Source: Larus michahellis
Lineage: Eukaryota; Chordata; Aves; Charadriiformes; Laridae
Direction: 5' to 3'
Assembly: GCF_964199755.1 (NCBI RefSeq)
Contig: NC_133907.1
Coordinates: 6,639,001 to 6,703,000, forward strand
DNA length: 64,000 bases
Shown: piece after piece, positions 50,901 through 59,649 of the stretch
Layout of the letters: each line of letters starts with the position of its first letter
Position numbering within the stretch: the stretch's first letter is position 1
Notes under the pieces: model-generated
What the model was told of the DNA's origin: nothing
What the model saw: only the letters and a program-made list of their open reading frames with translations
Databases searched by the model: none
Position numbers and translations under genes: made by a program

Positions 50901-53900
50901 ACTGCCTGGCTGCCCCACAGGAAAACTCAAGTAAAACCCAGCCCAAGCCCATTACAAATACTCTGGAGATAGTTCTCTAAGGACGTACTTTCATTCTCAT
51001 ATGCATCTACGATATCAACTTGCGATTGGTTTTTATGCAACACACTGAATGTTTCCAGTAAGTAGTATTTTGCATAAAGGCTGTGCAAAGCAGTTTTGAA
51101 ACAGGCAACCTGCGGGGAGTCATTTACAGGAAAGGGAGATTTTACTCGTGAGACACCTGCAGACAGAGAGGTGCACAGGGTTTGTCTTAACCTGCCCTTT
51201 CTGAACGATCAGCGAACGCAGAAACCCAAATGCAGATACAAAGCAGGAGCTTCACCGTGGAAGTTCCTAGTCCCCACCCCAATGACAGATGACTTTTGCC
51301 AGCTCTGTATAAAGATTCAAATTCAACCTGATTTACAAGTTAATCTAAACTCGTAAAGCTAAAACAGTGAGGCGAGTTAACAGCCAAGACAAGCTTAACC
51401 CGTTTTCGAGCACTTGTCCTTGTTTTTAGTTTCCAGTTTGCCTCCTAAAGGAAATACTTGGAAATACAGGAGTTGTGTCCACAACCACAGCACAATCGTT
51501 CAGTTGTGGTTCATGCATAGAAAAAACATCAAGACCCAGCCCAGAGTCCCCAGAAAAGCTGGAAGTAGGCTTCATCTCTCTAAACACTGCAGATCCTGCA
51601 GTATCACGCTCACACTCTTCTACCGATAAAGGCTTCTTATCACTCTGTCCTCCCCCATCCTCACCCAGAGATTTTACAGCAAAAGTCAATCCCGTTTTTC
51701 AGCGTTAAGGAGGAAGGCAGCTAATTTATGAATATGTTACAGATTTCAGTGGAGACTCTTCAGGATCCTGCATCCAAGGAAATGCTGGAACATGGCGCAC
51801 ACACACAGTAACTGTCTGCTCTGCTGGAGCAATCAGGAGCGGACCCTTAAAAGCACACAGCCAGATCTGTCACAGAGAGCTTTCAAAGACAGGAGTTCCC
51901 AGGTCGAGCGATAAGTGCATTCTCATCCTTGTTCAACTCAATGAAAATTCAGAATCTGGTTTCTTTTTACCCTCCTGAAAAATCTAGCCGAGTCCATAAA
52001 GGCTTGAAATCATACACAGAGTGGCTTGCTGCTTTCTCAAAACAGATTAACAAAATACTTTAACCAGCCTGTCATTGAAGTTAGAAAAGCCAACTGCAGT
52101 GTTTAAAAAGTAAATACACAGATACAGGAGCTGATTGTCTGCTTGTCTTCTGTAACCAAGTCCCCTGGCAGCACACCTTTGCGCTCACAATTCTCCGCCA
52201 TACATGTGAGTTTTTCTTTCTGTTTTGAATGGCAAGGACGTGTCCTTCCTTGCTCCCCAAGTCGCATTTTGGATTTAGACCAACTGTGTGCGCTAACAAG
52301 AAAGCTGCTTTTACACCTGGACTTCATATGAAAATCATATGCTGCAAACACAGCAGGATTTTGACGCAACACTATATCCTTGGGCAAGCCCCAGAGCTTT
52401 AAGTGAATTAGGAAAAAAAAAAAAAAAATCTTTCTTCGTATCTGTCATGACAAATAGAGATCCGTAACCATGAAGGCAATAGTCTTATTTAAAAAAAAAT
52501 TCTGACATCATGAGTACTGTCCACATGGAATTATACAACAGAAATTAACTGATCTTTGTACTTCTTTATGATCTTGCCAAATAAGTCTATCAACGTGTAT
52601 GACTAGGGTGGAATCAAAGGGTATCTGTGTGCTCTTAGAAAATGGGGATCAGCTCAAGCAGCAAGCAAAAGGAACGTTCGAGTGACTCAGTAGCCTCAGC
52701 GAGCTCAGCCCGGCACCAGCACTCGCGAAGAGCAGCTGCCCACTTCAGTTTACCGAGTTTAATACTAAAGATCCTATTTTTGACAGTATTAAAAAAGCAG
52801 GTTCATAAAAGCAGAGAAAGCCGTGCCCTCTGCTTCGAGAGCACAGCTTTAATTCTTTTGGGAGAAGTTTATCATTGTCTAATGGGGACTACACATGTGT
52901 CCTCGTGTTTATCCTTGCTTTCTGGATGCACAGGAAAGGTAGAAAGTGGATTTTCCCCATCTTCATTAAAAAGAAGTACGCTACTTTACACACAGGGCAT
53001 TGCATGCCTTTTTTCCCCCCTAAGGAAACATTGCCACCATTCTGGGCTTGAACACGACATGTTGGTGTAAAACGAGGAATTCCTTGGTGAAATGCTACGT
53101 ATTGCTGCACCAGCACAAACCCATTAACCGTGCGTGTGAAGCTGGGTCCCCTCACTGCACATTGCTGACCTACTCTCTAGAGACCTGGTAGAGGTAAAAT
53201 AATTTGCACCAGACAAACCACAGCCATAGATGTCCCTGCTAGTTTAAACTGCTTTGGGAAGCAGAAAGGTTTCTTTGAAGGGGCAGGAAAAGCCGTAGGA
53301 GTAGTGTTCAGTGAGCTCTAACTCCTGCAGCTGAGCTTGTTTTCAGGAAATAAGGCTTCGATCTGGCAAAGCCTGAGCACAAGTGGAACTACTTATATAT
53401 TTAGCATTAGCTACTTGCTTAAGCACTTTGTGGGCTCAGCCTCAAATGTTAAAAATGAAAACTGTTTGGACAAGTTTCTGGGAAGGAGCTTAAGCAGAAG
53501 GTGAAGGAGCTGTTGATGTGTGGGCTCCTCCACGGACGGCGTGCCACGGGAGCCGGCCATGCCGGGCAGCGCCGCTGCTGCCGCGCTCCCATTGAAACGC
53601 CCCTTCAGCCCGTCCCCTCCGCAGATCCCGGGTGCTGCAGCATGGGAATTACTCACCGAGCTGCACACTTTTGGACAAGTAGAGAGCGGACTCCAGCCTG
53701 GGCCAGTCCGTCCTTGGCCTTGAGCTTTGACCACGGCCCCCTTTTTTCTGGGTCTGTCGCATGTCTTTTCTTTCGGCCACGTGCAAGAGCTAAGATGGAA
53801 ACAATCCTATAAAGCAAATTTATGAGCCTCGGCATTTACTTTGCTCATCTTAAACACAGCAGTTATAGAACATTACCTAGAAATACTTCAGGTTAGCAGC

Positions 53901-56900
53901 TTCTTTTCACACGGCAGTCAGAAACTAGCAAGATAAGGACATTTTTGTCAGCGGACGGCAGAGCCCCTCGCCTGCTCTCCCCGGCCAGCTGCCCCTCAGG
54001 GCTGCTTCCCTAGGAAAGCGTCAGCCGTCCTTTGGCGTATTTGCTTTGCTGCTGACAAGGCCCAGCTCTGTTGTTAGCAAAAGGATCACGAAAGCCATTA
54101 ACATAACTGACTTAGCAGCAGTACTCAGGAGCTTGGAACGGAATAATCCTGGATATCACCCCGGCATGTCACAGCAGCACCCAGGCGTCCTTCAGGGGCA
54201 ACAGGGAGAAATGTTAAATTTCCCACTGCCACCCTCTCCTTGCATCTTTTGTGAATAATCGATTTAATTCTACAGAGAAGCCACCTAATCATCTTTTACC
54301 AAAAACCCGTTTATTTTAAAAGCCCAGGATGAAGGAAGCATGAACGGGAATCAACAGTTTTGCAACAACGTGAGCGGGTACAGCAGCGCTGAGATACTGC
54401 AATAACCAAAATGTCTCTAAACATCTGAACTATTTATTTCTCTCAGCTACAGTGTATCTGGAATTCTGTCAGCATTTCATACAAAGCATTTTTATTTTAA
54501 GTTAATAACCTTCCAGTGGGAATTTAGTGTTCCTATGGGCTAAGTTTTATGGTTTCTTTTATAGGATCACTTCAAATTATAGGTTGGTGAACTTAAAGAA
54601 ACCCCTCTAAAGAATGCAGGAAAAGTTAATGCTAAGCGGATTTAGGGTAAAATAATTATATGTAGGACTATTTTATGTAACTTTTACACGCAGATATAAA
54701 ATGAAGTTAGCTGTGCTGGGCTGCTCTTGTCAGAAGCAGCTTTGCCGATTAAGTCCAGGCCCTTGGCGGATCGACGCATACGGATGTGCCTAGGAATCAC
54801 CCTTCCCAGCCAGCCGGCAGCTCTCCTCCTTATCCTTACTATGTCTGCTGCAAAGGAAGAGTTACTGCTGTCCCTCTTATCAGTCCCTTCTGTCATTAAG
54901 GGCAAAGCATCAATCCCAAGCTGGCGGGTCTCATCGGAAGGCACGGGCCACAGAACAAGCAGCCGTTCACGGTAGCCTTCTTCAAAGCCACCGAGGTCCA
55001 TCTCCGCAGCATTCGCTCCACGGGAGGGAAGCAAAGGAGCCAGAATCGATCAAAAACACCAAAGAACCAGGAAGCTTTCCGGGTGTCGAACATTGCAGGT
55101 ACAGCCTGGGTCTCTGGGTCCGTATTTCTGGGTGTGGGATAATGGTTTGCTGGACTTGACACTGGATGGGAATGGTTTCTCCCATACTCAGCATGATTGC
55201 TGTGTCTTTGGTCTACCGCTAGCATTCTCTTGCTGGTTTGAAACTACTTGGGATTACGGATTGTTAAAAAAAAAATTAGAAAAATAATGTTTCTTTGAAA
55301 CAATGTTTAATTGAGGGATTTCTTAATCCAATATTAAAAAAAAAAAGCCATCTAACCAGAAAATCTCCTTTTCTCCCAGATGAAATAAATTCTCATTTTG
55401 AAATGTAAGATAATTACATTAAACCAATGAGTAAGTTATCAAAACAATAATATATTTCAGTGGATCTGAATCAAAATACTGTAGATTATCAGAGTTTGCG
55501 ATTTTAAATTTAGCCCCCAAAAAGTTTAGTAGTCCCAAAAGTTTTGCATGGAAGAGGAAAACCCATTTGTTGCTGAGGATAACCGCAGCTATTCTGGGGG
55601 GAGCTGCGCTTCCTAATATGGAAGAAAATTCCATCAGGCATTTGAAATAGAAACGTGGCTTAATTACGAGATACCTCAGAATAACGGGGCCTTGGTGACC
55701 TTCCCAGCAGGAACCGCAGCGCGGGGCCAGCTCTGCCAAGGGCAGTGGCAAATTCCAGCTCCGTTTTCTGCAAGCGCTCACTGAATGGGAGGAGAGCTTG
55801 CAAGGGGTGGAAGGAAAAGGACAACGTAGGGCACAACATCGTCTTACACAACTCACCTTTGCCTTGGGTTGCTTGGGGTTACCTACAAGGCTATAGGAGA
55901 GCTCTCTCCCATCGGTTTTGTTGCAGCTTCCCAATATTTAATCATGTCATTCCTGTCTGAGAACTAATGATGATTTTCTGCAGCACTGGCAACAGATGTG
56001 TTTCTCTGACCTGCCCGCATATGTGTATTTCCATACTTCTCACCCAAATTCCTGGAGTTTCTTAAAATGGTTTTCCATGGCTCATGTTTCCGAGCTCTGG
56101 GTTTTGCAGTTCTGTAAACGTAGATGGTCTGCACTTTAAGTGTGCATTTTTATGATTTATTTCATATATCAATTCAATAGCGGACAAGAGAATTTCTTAC
56201 TTCTGTGAGTAGGTTAGAAAAGTCCCTGTAACCAGTATCCGCTTCCAGCTTGGGGACCCCATGTTGAGATAGTTACCATCAAAAAGAGTTGAAAAAATAT
56301 TTTTCCGGTACTTCTGCTTGGGTCTCCAGTTCAGGCTGTATGACCAGGATGCACACAACTTTAAAACTGCACTGATAGCTTACAATTGTCCACACCTACG
56401 GTTCAGACCCGTGCTTTGTTCTTTGGCTTCAGCATTGTCACCCATTTCAAGAAGTCTGTAATCTGGACCCAGCTGCACTGGACAGAACAGATTCTACATT
56501 ATCTTCATGTCAAACATTGCCTTTCTAGGCCTGAAGGTGCAACTATCACCAGTAACGCAGGTGATTCAAAGACAGTTAGAAATTTAGAAAATAGGTAAAT
56601 GGTGCCTTTCCCTATCAGTCCTTTCACAGGTCCTCATTTTCTAGAGTAGGCAATAATCAGAGATCTGCTTTTTACTAATATGAGGTCAGAGGAAGCCCAG
56701 AAAAAGAAAAAAAAAAAAACCAAAAAAAGGAAAAAAAAGCTATTTTCCCAGGCCTTTTTTGGATTTGCACAAAAGGCCAGAGAGGCTTTTCATATGTAAA
56801 CCTTTTTCAAACTCAGCCATTGTTCTATGACTAAAATTGAAAATGTTTTAAAAAATAATAATAATAATAAAAAAAAAGCCACAAGTGCAACAGGTGAGCC

Positions 56901-59210
56901 CAGCCTGACGCACCCCCTTTCCCCGCGCAGAGAACAGCAGCAGCGACCAGCGACAAGCCTGCAAGAAGCACGAGCTCTACGTCAGCTTCAGGGACCTGGG
57001 GTGGCAGGTAAGGGCTGTGCGTGGCCGGGCGGTGGGCTGGGGCGCCTTTGCACATCACTTATTGAGCAGCAACAGTAAGAACAAGCTAACAACCGGATTA
57101 TTTTTTTTTATCCCGGGGTCGGGGGGGAAGTATATTGCCTTTAGCATGATGAAGGAGCACTTCTGCAAAGTTAGGGTATCCAAATATTTAGCGTGAGACT
57201 GGCGAGAAACTCAACATTAGTTGGGTCCTTCTGAGAAACTGTGGTCCCCTGACTTCCCTCTGGCAGCGCACGCGGCTCTCCGTTTTCATCATTTCTTTTA
57301 GACCCAGTTAAAGACGTTTTTGTTTCTGGAAGCTCGTACCTGCATTGCAGCAGTGGGTGAAGTGATCCTTGTGGGCTGCCAGGCAGATGCTGCTGAATGG
57401 ATAAATGAAACGCAGCTACACTATGGGCATGTTTGCCAAGTGGGATATGTCCCTCCAGGAAAAACAGCCGCTTAAGAGGTGCCTAAGTTAGCATTTAAAA
57501 AGACAGAGTACCAGATTTGTATGTTGCAGACTACTGTAACTGTACGTAGACGTATGAATTGATAGATTTATGTGCTGTTCTGCTTTGTTTCACTGTACTA
57601 TATTTCTGTCTTTCTCCACAATCTAACATCTTCAATTTAATCAAGGACTGGATCATCGCTCCGGAGGGCTATGCTGCCTATTACTGTGAAGGAGAATGTG
57701 CTTTCCCGTTGAATTCATACATGAACGCTACAAACCATGCCATTGTACAGACACTGGTAGGTGCACCATAGCTCCTAGTACAGGGTTATTTCCGATAGGT
57801 GCTACTCAGAAATAAGTTTCTACACAAAAAACGTCTCTAAGCTAACAAGAGAAGGAAGGTCTGCATTAGCTCATTAAGACGCCTGCAGCATCTGGCTAAA
57901 CATGTCTAGCCAAGTGGCCTGAATTAATAGTTGGCTGAGAATTACCCTGCCTTTGCTGCAAGCATTGACACGCTCTCTGTAGTTTCAAAGGGCCCTATGA
58001 TAGACATCTTAATGGCGGTACAGTCCCACCGCACGGGAAGGAAAGAGCAGGATGTGAGACCCACTGTCAGCATCTCTTGGGGAAAACTCTGTACGGATCC
58101 GCCCGCAGCGGATTTGGGGACAGACTGAGGAGGGGATCAGTGAATCTCAAAATGACACAGCCCAGCTGCTCTGGGGGTGTACTTACGTTATGAAATTGTG
58201 CAAAGATGTCCAGATGGGAGCCCCAGGCTGGCATGTCCTCATGGCATAGTGCCCGTGCTCAGGGGGACTGTCGCCCCGGGACCACCCGGCCCCAGCGGTG
58301 TCACCAAAGCCAACGCACCCCAGCTCTTGGCATAGGCCAAAAGACACGCAGGTCCCCAGTACCCCGGCTGTGCAGCATCCCCGGCTGACCTGCCTGGACA
58401 CCCTCCCCTCCCCGGCTCAGGTTCAGCTCAACAGCCCCGGCCCCCCGCACACATCGGCAGGGCACGAGGAGGCTCACACCGCCTCTTCATCTACATCCCA
58501 TGTCCTGGGCACATCTAAGGACAACATTGCAAAAAGTATTAAGGAAACCAGAAGCATCTGTGTTTCCAAGGGAAGAAATATCTGGGTGTTTTTCTCCTGG
58601 TAGATTGCTTTTTATTTGCCTTTTTGCCCCCCACTTCTCCTCAGAGGTCCCGCAGCAGGGAGCAAAGGGGACCTGGAGCCGTTGGCCCCAGCTGGGTTTC
58701 GGTGCTGCCAGGCACAGGGATGGGGGCCCTGGTGGGGTTTCTCACAAAACCTCGCCCACACGTCCCACAGAGTTTATCGTAAGTGGTACGCTTCTGCAGA
58801 GTGCCGACTGCTCTGACAAATGGGGATTTTTCTAATGAGAACCTGCCTCACTGAAAGATTTCCAACGAGATCTGACTTGGGTGCGTGCATCAGCCTCCGT
58901 ACGCGCAGGGGACATCTCGAGACATTTGTACACAAAGCCAGGTGTTCAAAACATGTCTGAGTGGCTGTATGGGACAGACAGAAGGTTGCCTGGGAAATAA
59001 AAATATGGGGGAAGAAAGGGGAAGAGTAAATCTTAACAGGCGTCTGCTTTCATTCCCCAGGTTCACTTTATAAACCCAGAGACTGTGCCGAAACCCTGCT
59101 GCGCTCCTACGCAACTCAATGCCATCTCAGTGCTCTATTTTGATGACAGCTCCAACGTTATCTTAAAAAAATACAGGAACATGGTGGTACGAGCATGTGG
59201 CTGTCATTAG
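14564..59210 (+). CDS. BMP7: BMP7, bone morphogenetic protein 7 precursor (complete coding span, seven exons)
   Basis: Secreted TGF-beta superfamily ligand. The family is known to dimerise, bind type I/II BMP receptors and signal through SMAD1/5/8 in kidney, eye, limb and skeletal development. Joining seven exons gives 1311 nt, 436 residues plus stop, close to the 431 residues I recall for human BMP7. Order: signal peptide 1-30; propeptide 31-297; RSIR at 294-297; mature ligand 298-436 (139 residues, the same length as human). The knot cysteines are C335, C364, C368, C400, C401, C433 and C435, and the chain ends in RACGCH. N-glycosylation sequons are N192-E-T, N307-R-S, N326-S-S and N377-[14 protein letters not shown] and [14 protein letters not shown] match BMP7 and not BMP5 or BMP6. 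All introns are GT-AG and phases agree at every junction. The start at 14564 was chosen because it is followed at once by the signal peptide and has G at -3. Identification is very secure; UTR limits are not. Confidence 0.97.
16224..16247. repeat. Tandem duplication of a 12-mer
   Basis: TAAATCACCACC occurs twice in direct succession without a mismatch. Confidence 0.7.
16572..16618. promoter_or_regulatory. Pair of TCAAATATTTGA palindromes, candidate binding sites
   Basis: TCAAATATTTGA occurs at 16572-16583 and 16607-16618 (the second extends to GTCAAATATTTGAC, 14 bp). Start-to-start spacing is 35 bp. The site type is AT-rich and dyad-symmetric, as dimeric factors prefer. It is 1.6 kb into intron 1. 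The regulatory role is inferred only. Confidence 0.35.
18029..18041 (+). repeat. C13 homopolymer
   Basis: A-run, CAACAACA, then 13 C in intron 1. Confidence 0.75.
18345..18367. repeat. Perfect 9-bp hairpin with TAATT loop
   Basis: TTAGCCAGT, loop TAATT, ACTGGCTAA. In AT-rich intron 1 sequence; the centre contains a homeodomain-type TAATTA. Confidence 0.55.
19362..19384 (+). repeat. T23 homopolymer in a T/C-rich tract
   Basis: Lies within CTTTTTCTTTCCC-T23-CTTTCCCC. It could be a simple repeat or the poly(A) end of a lost - strand insertion; no attached element is recognised. Confidence 0.75.
20818..20880. repeat. TA/CA-rich low-complexity stretch
   Basis: Alternating TATATACAT-type sequence interrupted by other bases; a decayed microsatellite. 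Confidence 0.65.
21066..21199. repeat. Degenerate palindromic ancient repeat (sauropsid MITE-like)
   Basis: The left end reads ATTGGTGTAAATTG and the right end GATTTACACTAGCACAG followed by AACAGAATTGGGCC, so the termini are inverted copies. Interspersed sequences with the blocks GGCCAAATTCTG, TGGTGTAAAT and CCATTGAAGTCAATGG are familiar to me from turtle, crocodile and bird introns. The family name is uncertain; palindromic MITE-like elements (for example those named Chompy in crocodilians) are a possibility. Confidence 0.45.
21566..21630. repeat. Degenerate palindromic ancient repeat, one half plus centre
   Basis: GGGCCAAATTCCGTGCTGGA, then GTAATTCCATTGAAGTCAGT and GGAGTTGTGCCAGGAG. The centre is the near-perfect palindrome CCATTGAAGTCAGTGG. 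Same class as 21066-21199, only 370 bp away. Confidence 0.5.
24615..24638. repeat. Perfect 10-bp hairpin
   Basis: GAATTCTGGT, loop GCTT, ACCAGAATTC. In intron 1; function unknown. Confidence 0.6.
27236..27270. promoter_or_regulatory. Cluster of homeodomain, TCF/LEF and GATA-type motifs in intron 1
   Basis: TGATTACAATCAAAGG contains a full TCF/LEF match (AATCAAAGG, 27243-27251) next to a homeodomain-like TGATTA; CTTATCT (27260-27266) is a GATA-type site. The motifs are short and could be chance. Confidence 0.25.
31875..31965 (+). repeat. MIR SINE fragment
   Basis: Contains CCCTGCCACACACTGAATTT and then ACCTTCACCTCCCTTTTCCC followed by GACTGTAAAATGGGTACATG, the central and 3' part of MIR. Old and diverged. 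Confidence 0.7.
34309..34380. repeat. Degenerate ancient repeat (GACTTC...GGATTAG type)
   Basis: AAGGCCTCCCACAAAATCCA, then ATTAGTGGAAGTATTTCTGT and TGACTTCCCTGGGGTTTGGA, a decayed copy of the class with CATTGACTTCAATGGGAGTTTGGATCAGG-like sequence. Confidence 0.45.
37795..37990. promoter_or_regulatory. CpG-rich patch in intron 1, 1.2 kb before exon 2
   Basis: About 190 bp with some 17 CpG dinucleotides by eye, in otherwise CpG-poor intronic DNA. It could be an enhancer or an alternative promoter, or a GC-rich relic. No coding similarity was seen. Confidence 0.35.
38053..38127. repeat. Degenerate ancient repeat next to a MIR copy
   Basis: TTGGGAGTAATTCCATTTAA, then GTCAATGGATTTACACAATG and AGAAGAGAATCAGGCCTG. 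It keeps the order AATTCCATT-AAGTCAATGG, GATTTACA, GAATCAGGCC of the class described at 21066. Confidence 0.5.
38200..38335 (+). repeat. MIR SINE (CORE-SINE), sense orientation
   Basis: Shows the MIR order: GGGACTGGGACATACGGGAA, then GTCCCTGGTTCAAACCTCAG with the tRNA-like B box, then GTGTGACCTCTGGCGAGTCA and CCTCCGTTTCCCCGTTTTCC. Diverged but collinear with the MIR consensus as I recall it. It ends 0.9 kb before exon 2. The tRNA-like piece is part of the SINE and not a tRNA gene. Confidence 0.8.
38784..38822. repeat. Alternating purine-pyrimidine stretch
   Basis: GTATATATGTGTGTGCGGGC followed by ATGCGGGCGCACGTGTG, a sequence with potential for Z-form DNA, 0.4 kb before exon 2. Confidence 0.45.
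39223..39415 (+). CDS. BMP7: BMP7 exon 2 (central propeptide)
   Basis: 193 nt, completing V145 and running to the first two bases of R209. It follows a strong acceptor (TTTTTCTGTTTCAG) and ends AG before GTGAGTG. It encodes [20 protein letters not shown], then [20 protein letters not shown] and a sequon at N192 (DNETF), then [12 protein letters not shown]. The length equals what I recall for human exon 2. Oddity: C156 (codon TGC) lies where human BMP7 has tyrosine (HPRYHHREF), so the propeptide carries an odd cysteine; neighbouring residues also differ (DREFHHQ). The core arm-domain sequence [20 protein letters not shown] is unchanged, so the exon is plainly functional. Confidence 0.97.
43594..43658. 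repeat. Degenerate ancient repeat in intron 2
   Basis: GTGGAGTAAATCCCAAGCCC, then TTTGAAGTCGATGGGAGTTT and TGTTACTGGAGAGAATAAAG; the GAAGTC-ATGGGAGTTTTG core is characteristic of the class. Confidence 0.45.
45400..45470 (+). repeat. MIR SINE fragment
   Basis: AAGACATTTAACATATCTGT, then GCCTCCAGTGTTTCCCACTT and TAAAACTGAAG match the MIR 3' half (normally CTCTGTGCCTCAGTTTCCCC and CTGTAAAATG). The CR1 tail starts just after it. Confidence 0.65.
45487..45549 (-). repeat. CR1 LINE, 5'-truncated 3'-end fragment
   Basis: The + strand carries GGTTTAGGTTGGAAGGGACC followed by TTAAAGATCATCTAGTTCCA and AC-CC-TTGCCATG, the familiar antisense of the CR1 3' end in birds. Only about 60 bp remain, typical of CR1's strong 5' truncation. 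The terminal octamer repeats are degraded to TTTCATGGAG. CR1 of this type points to a bird or a close sauropsid. It inserted beside a MIR copy that ends some 15 bp to its left. Confidence 0.88.
46645..46780 (+). repeat. MIR SINE fragment including the 3' segment
   Basis: TTTTCTGTAAAATGAGGATC, followed by a CTATCTCTTGG block and then TCACATGCTCTGAAGTTCTC, follows the MIR 3' end in order (CTGTAAAATGAGGATAATA, CTACCTC, GTGCTCTGAA). Confidence 0.7.
49704..49719. promoter_or_regulatory. 16-bp octamer-like palindrome before exon 3
   Basis: GTTTGCATATGCAAAC is a perfect palindrome made of two overlapping TTTGCAT / ATGCAAA half-sites, the type bound by POU-domain dimers. Another octamer-like TTTTGCAAAT follows at 49725-49734. 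It lies 308 bp upstream of exon 3. Binding is inferred from motif knowledge only. Confidence 0.35.
50027..50175 (+). CDS. BMP7: BMP7 exon 3 (propeptide)
   Basis: 149 nt, from the last base of R209 to the first base of G259. The acceptor is CTTTTTTTCAG and the donor GTGAGTG. It encodes [37 protein letters not shown] and [23 protein letters not shown] is a BMP7 propeptide signature (BMP6 has NLWVV). Compared with human BMP7 as recalled, there are substitutions at ESDL to DSDL, WASEEG to WAAEEG, NPRH to NPQH and SVETLD to SVEGID, all within the propeptide. The exon length matches human. Confidence 0.96.
50176..54900 (+). other. BMP7: BMP7 intron 3 (4.7 kb)
   Basis: Begins GTGAGTG and ends GTCATTAAG. 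No gene or clear transposon recognised. A compact CpG-rich patch occurs at about 53525-53640, 1.3 kb before exon 4, and A-runs at 52412-52428 and 52491-52499. The rest is ordinary AT-rich intronic sequence. Confidence 0.88.
53525..53640. promoter_or_regulatory. CpG-rich patch in intron 3
   Basis: About 115 bp with roughly 14 CpGs, flanked by ordinary sequence. No exon or known repeat is recognised in it. Confidence 0.3.
54901..55098 (+). CDS. BMP7: BMP7 exon 4 (end of propeptide, furin site, start of mature ligand)
   Basis: 198 nt, from the last two bases of G259 to the first base of E325. The acceptor is CCCTTCTGTCATTAAG, less C-rich than others; the donor is G|GTACAG. It encodes [20 protein letters not shown], then [16 protein letters not shown] and the mature N terminus [20 protein letters not shown] followed by FRVSNIA. 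RSIR (294-297) is the minimal proprotein convertase site, as in mammals. The basic mature N terminus is the segment in which BMPs bind heparan sulfate. N307-R-S is a sequon. Relative to recalled human BMP7, differences here include F to L before RSIR and a few changes in the flexible mature N terminus. Confidence 0.96.
55099..56930 (+). other. BMP7: BMP7 intron 4 (1.8 kb)
   Basis: Begins GTACAG and ends CCCGCGCAG. AT-rich and without recognised genes. It has a long imperfect A-rich tract at about 56697-56740 and an (AAT)n/A-run at about 56855-56877, both close to the acceptor. Confidence 0.88.
56931..57007 (+). CDS. BMP7: BMP7 exon 5 (mature ligand, first knot cysteine)
   Basis: 77 nt, completing E325 and ending on a codon boundary at Q350. 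The acceptor is CTTTCCCCGCGCAG and the donor CAG|GTAAGG. It encodes [20 protein letters not shown] and RDLGWQ. C335 is the first of the seven conserved cysteines; N326-S-S is a glycosylation sequon; [13 protein letters not shown] forms the first finger. The sequence equals recalled human BMP7 at every position. Confidence 0.97.
57008..57645 (+). other. BMP7: BMP7 intron 5 (0.64 kb)
   Basis: Begins GTAAGG and ends TTTAATCAAG. The shortest intron; apart from a T/C/G homopolymer-rich spot at about 57102-57128 I see nothing notable in it. Confidence 0.9.
57646..57756 (+). CDS. BMP7: BMP7 exon 6 (mature ligand, cystine-knot core)
   Basis: 111 nt, D351 to L387, phase 0 at both ends. The acceptor is weak in pyrimidines near the AG (TTCAATTTAATCAAG) but has a CT-rich tract a little upstream (TTTCTGTCTTTCTCC). 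The donor is CTG|GTAGGT. It encodes [20 protein letters not shown] and [18 protein letters not shown]364 and C368 form part of the knot, and N377-A-T is the conserved sequon. [20 protein letters not shown] separates BMP7 from BMP5 and BMP6, which have variants such as YCDGECSFPLNAHM. Confidence 0.97.
57757..59060 (+). other. BMP7: BMP7 intron 6 (1.3 kb)
   Basis: Begins GTAGGT and ends CATTCCCCAG. The middle (about 58230-58480) is GC-rich and C-rich, unlike the other introns, but no gene or repeat family was recognised in it. Confidence 0.9.
59061..59210 (+). CDS. BMP7: BMP7 exon 7, coding part (C terminus of mature ligand, TAG stop)
   Basis: 150 nt including the stop codon, V388 to H436. The acceptor is CTTTCATTCCCCAG. 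It encodes [40 protein letters not shown] and [10 protein letters not shown]401 corresponds to the cysteine that links the two monomers, and C400, C433 and C435 complete the knot. The second finger and CGCH terminus are the most conserved part of the family. The TAG stop is at 59208-59210 and the 3'UTR follows without interruption. Confidence 0.97.
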   Translation, partial: VHFINPETVPKPCCAPTQLNAISVLYFDDSSNVILKKYRNMVVRACGCH

Positions 59211-59227
59211 ATTGGTAGGAAAGACAC

Positions 59228-59244
59228 AAAAAAAAAAAAAAAAA
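59228..59244 (+). repeat. A17 run at the start of the 3'UTR
   Basis: Begins 18 nt after the stop codon. It could cause internal priming in oligo(dT) cDNA and so false 3' ends. Confidence 0.8.
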
Positions 59245-59643
59245 GAGAAGTTATTTGTAAAGAGTGGTTTTGTAGGGCTATGTGGGGGAGGGGAAAAGGT
59301 TAGCACTCCAGCAATGGGTTTAAAAAAAATCCCAAACGGTTTTTAGGACCGGGCTTCTGAAAGTTCAGACAATGGAACAGTTTCTGGATCTAAGTGGCAT
59401 TTGAACACATTTTGTTTTCGTTTATTACAGACAATGAGCTTGTAAACTGAAACAAGCCAGAGAAACCATGTAAAACCAAATCTGCCTACAAAATTGGCTC
59501 CTACAATACATACTTTTGCAAATGAGTCTTTCTGAAGATTGCAAACTCACTAGTGTTGATTGTGAGTTAAAAAATAATAATCTATCCAAGGTGAGAATGT
59601 GCTGTGACTAATAAGCATGTGTAGTTCCTGTAATACAGTTTGC

Positions 59644-59649
59644 AATAAA
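59644..59649 (+). terminator. BMP7: Proximal candidate poly(A) signal AATAAA
   Basis: AATAAA in the context TTTGCAATAAAATAAG, 434 nt after the stop codon, followed by moderately T/G-rich sequence (GGTATTTTGTTAAAG). Use would give a short 3'UTR isoform. A further AATAAA lies at 60902-60907 in A-rich sequence and looks less convincing. Confidence 0.45.

Noticed and set aside
54684..55034. 116-codon antisense open frame across exon 4
   Set aside because: Shadow of the BMP7 exon on the other strand.
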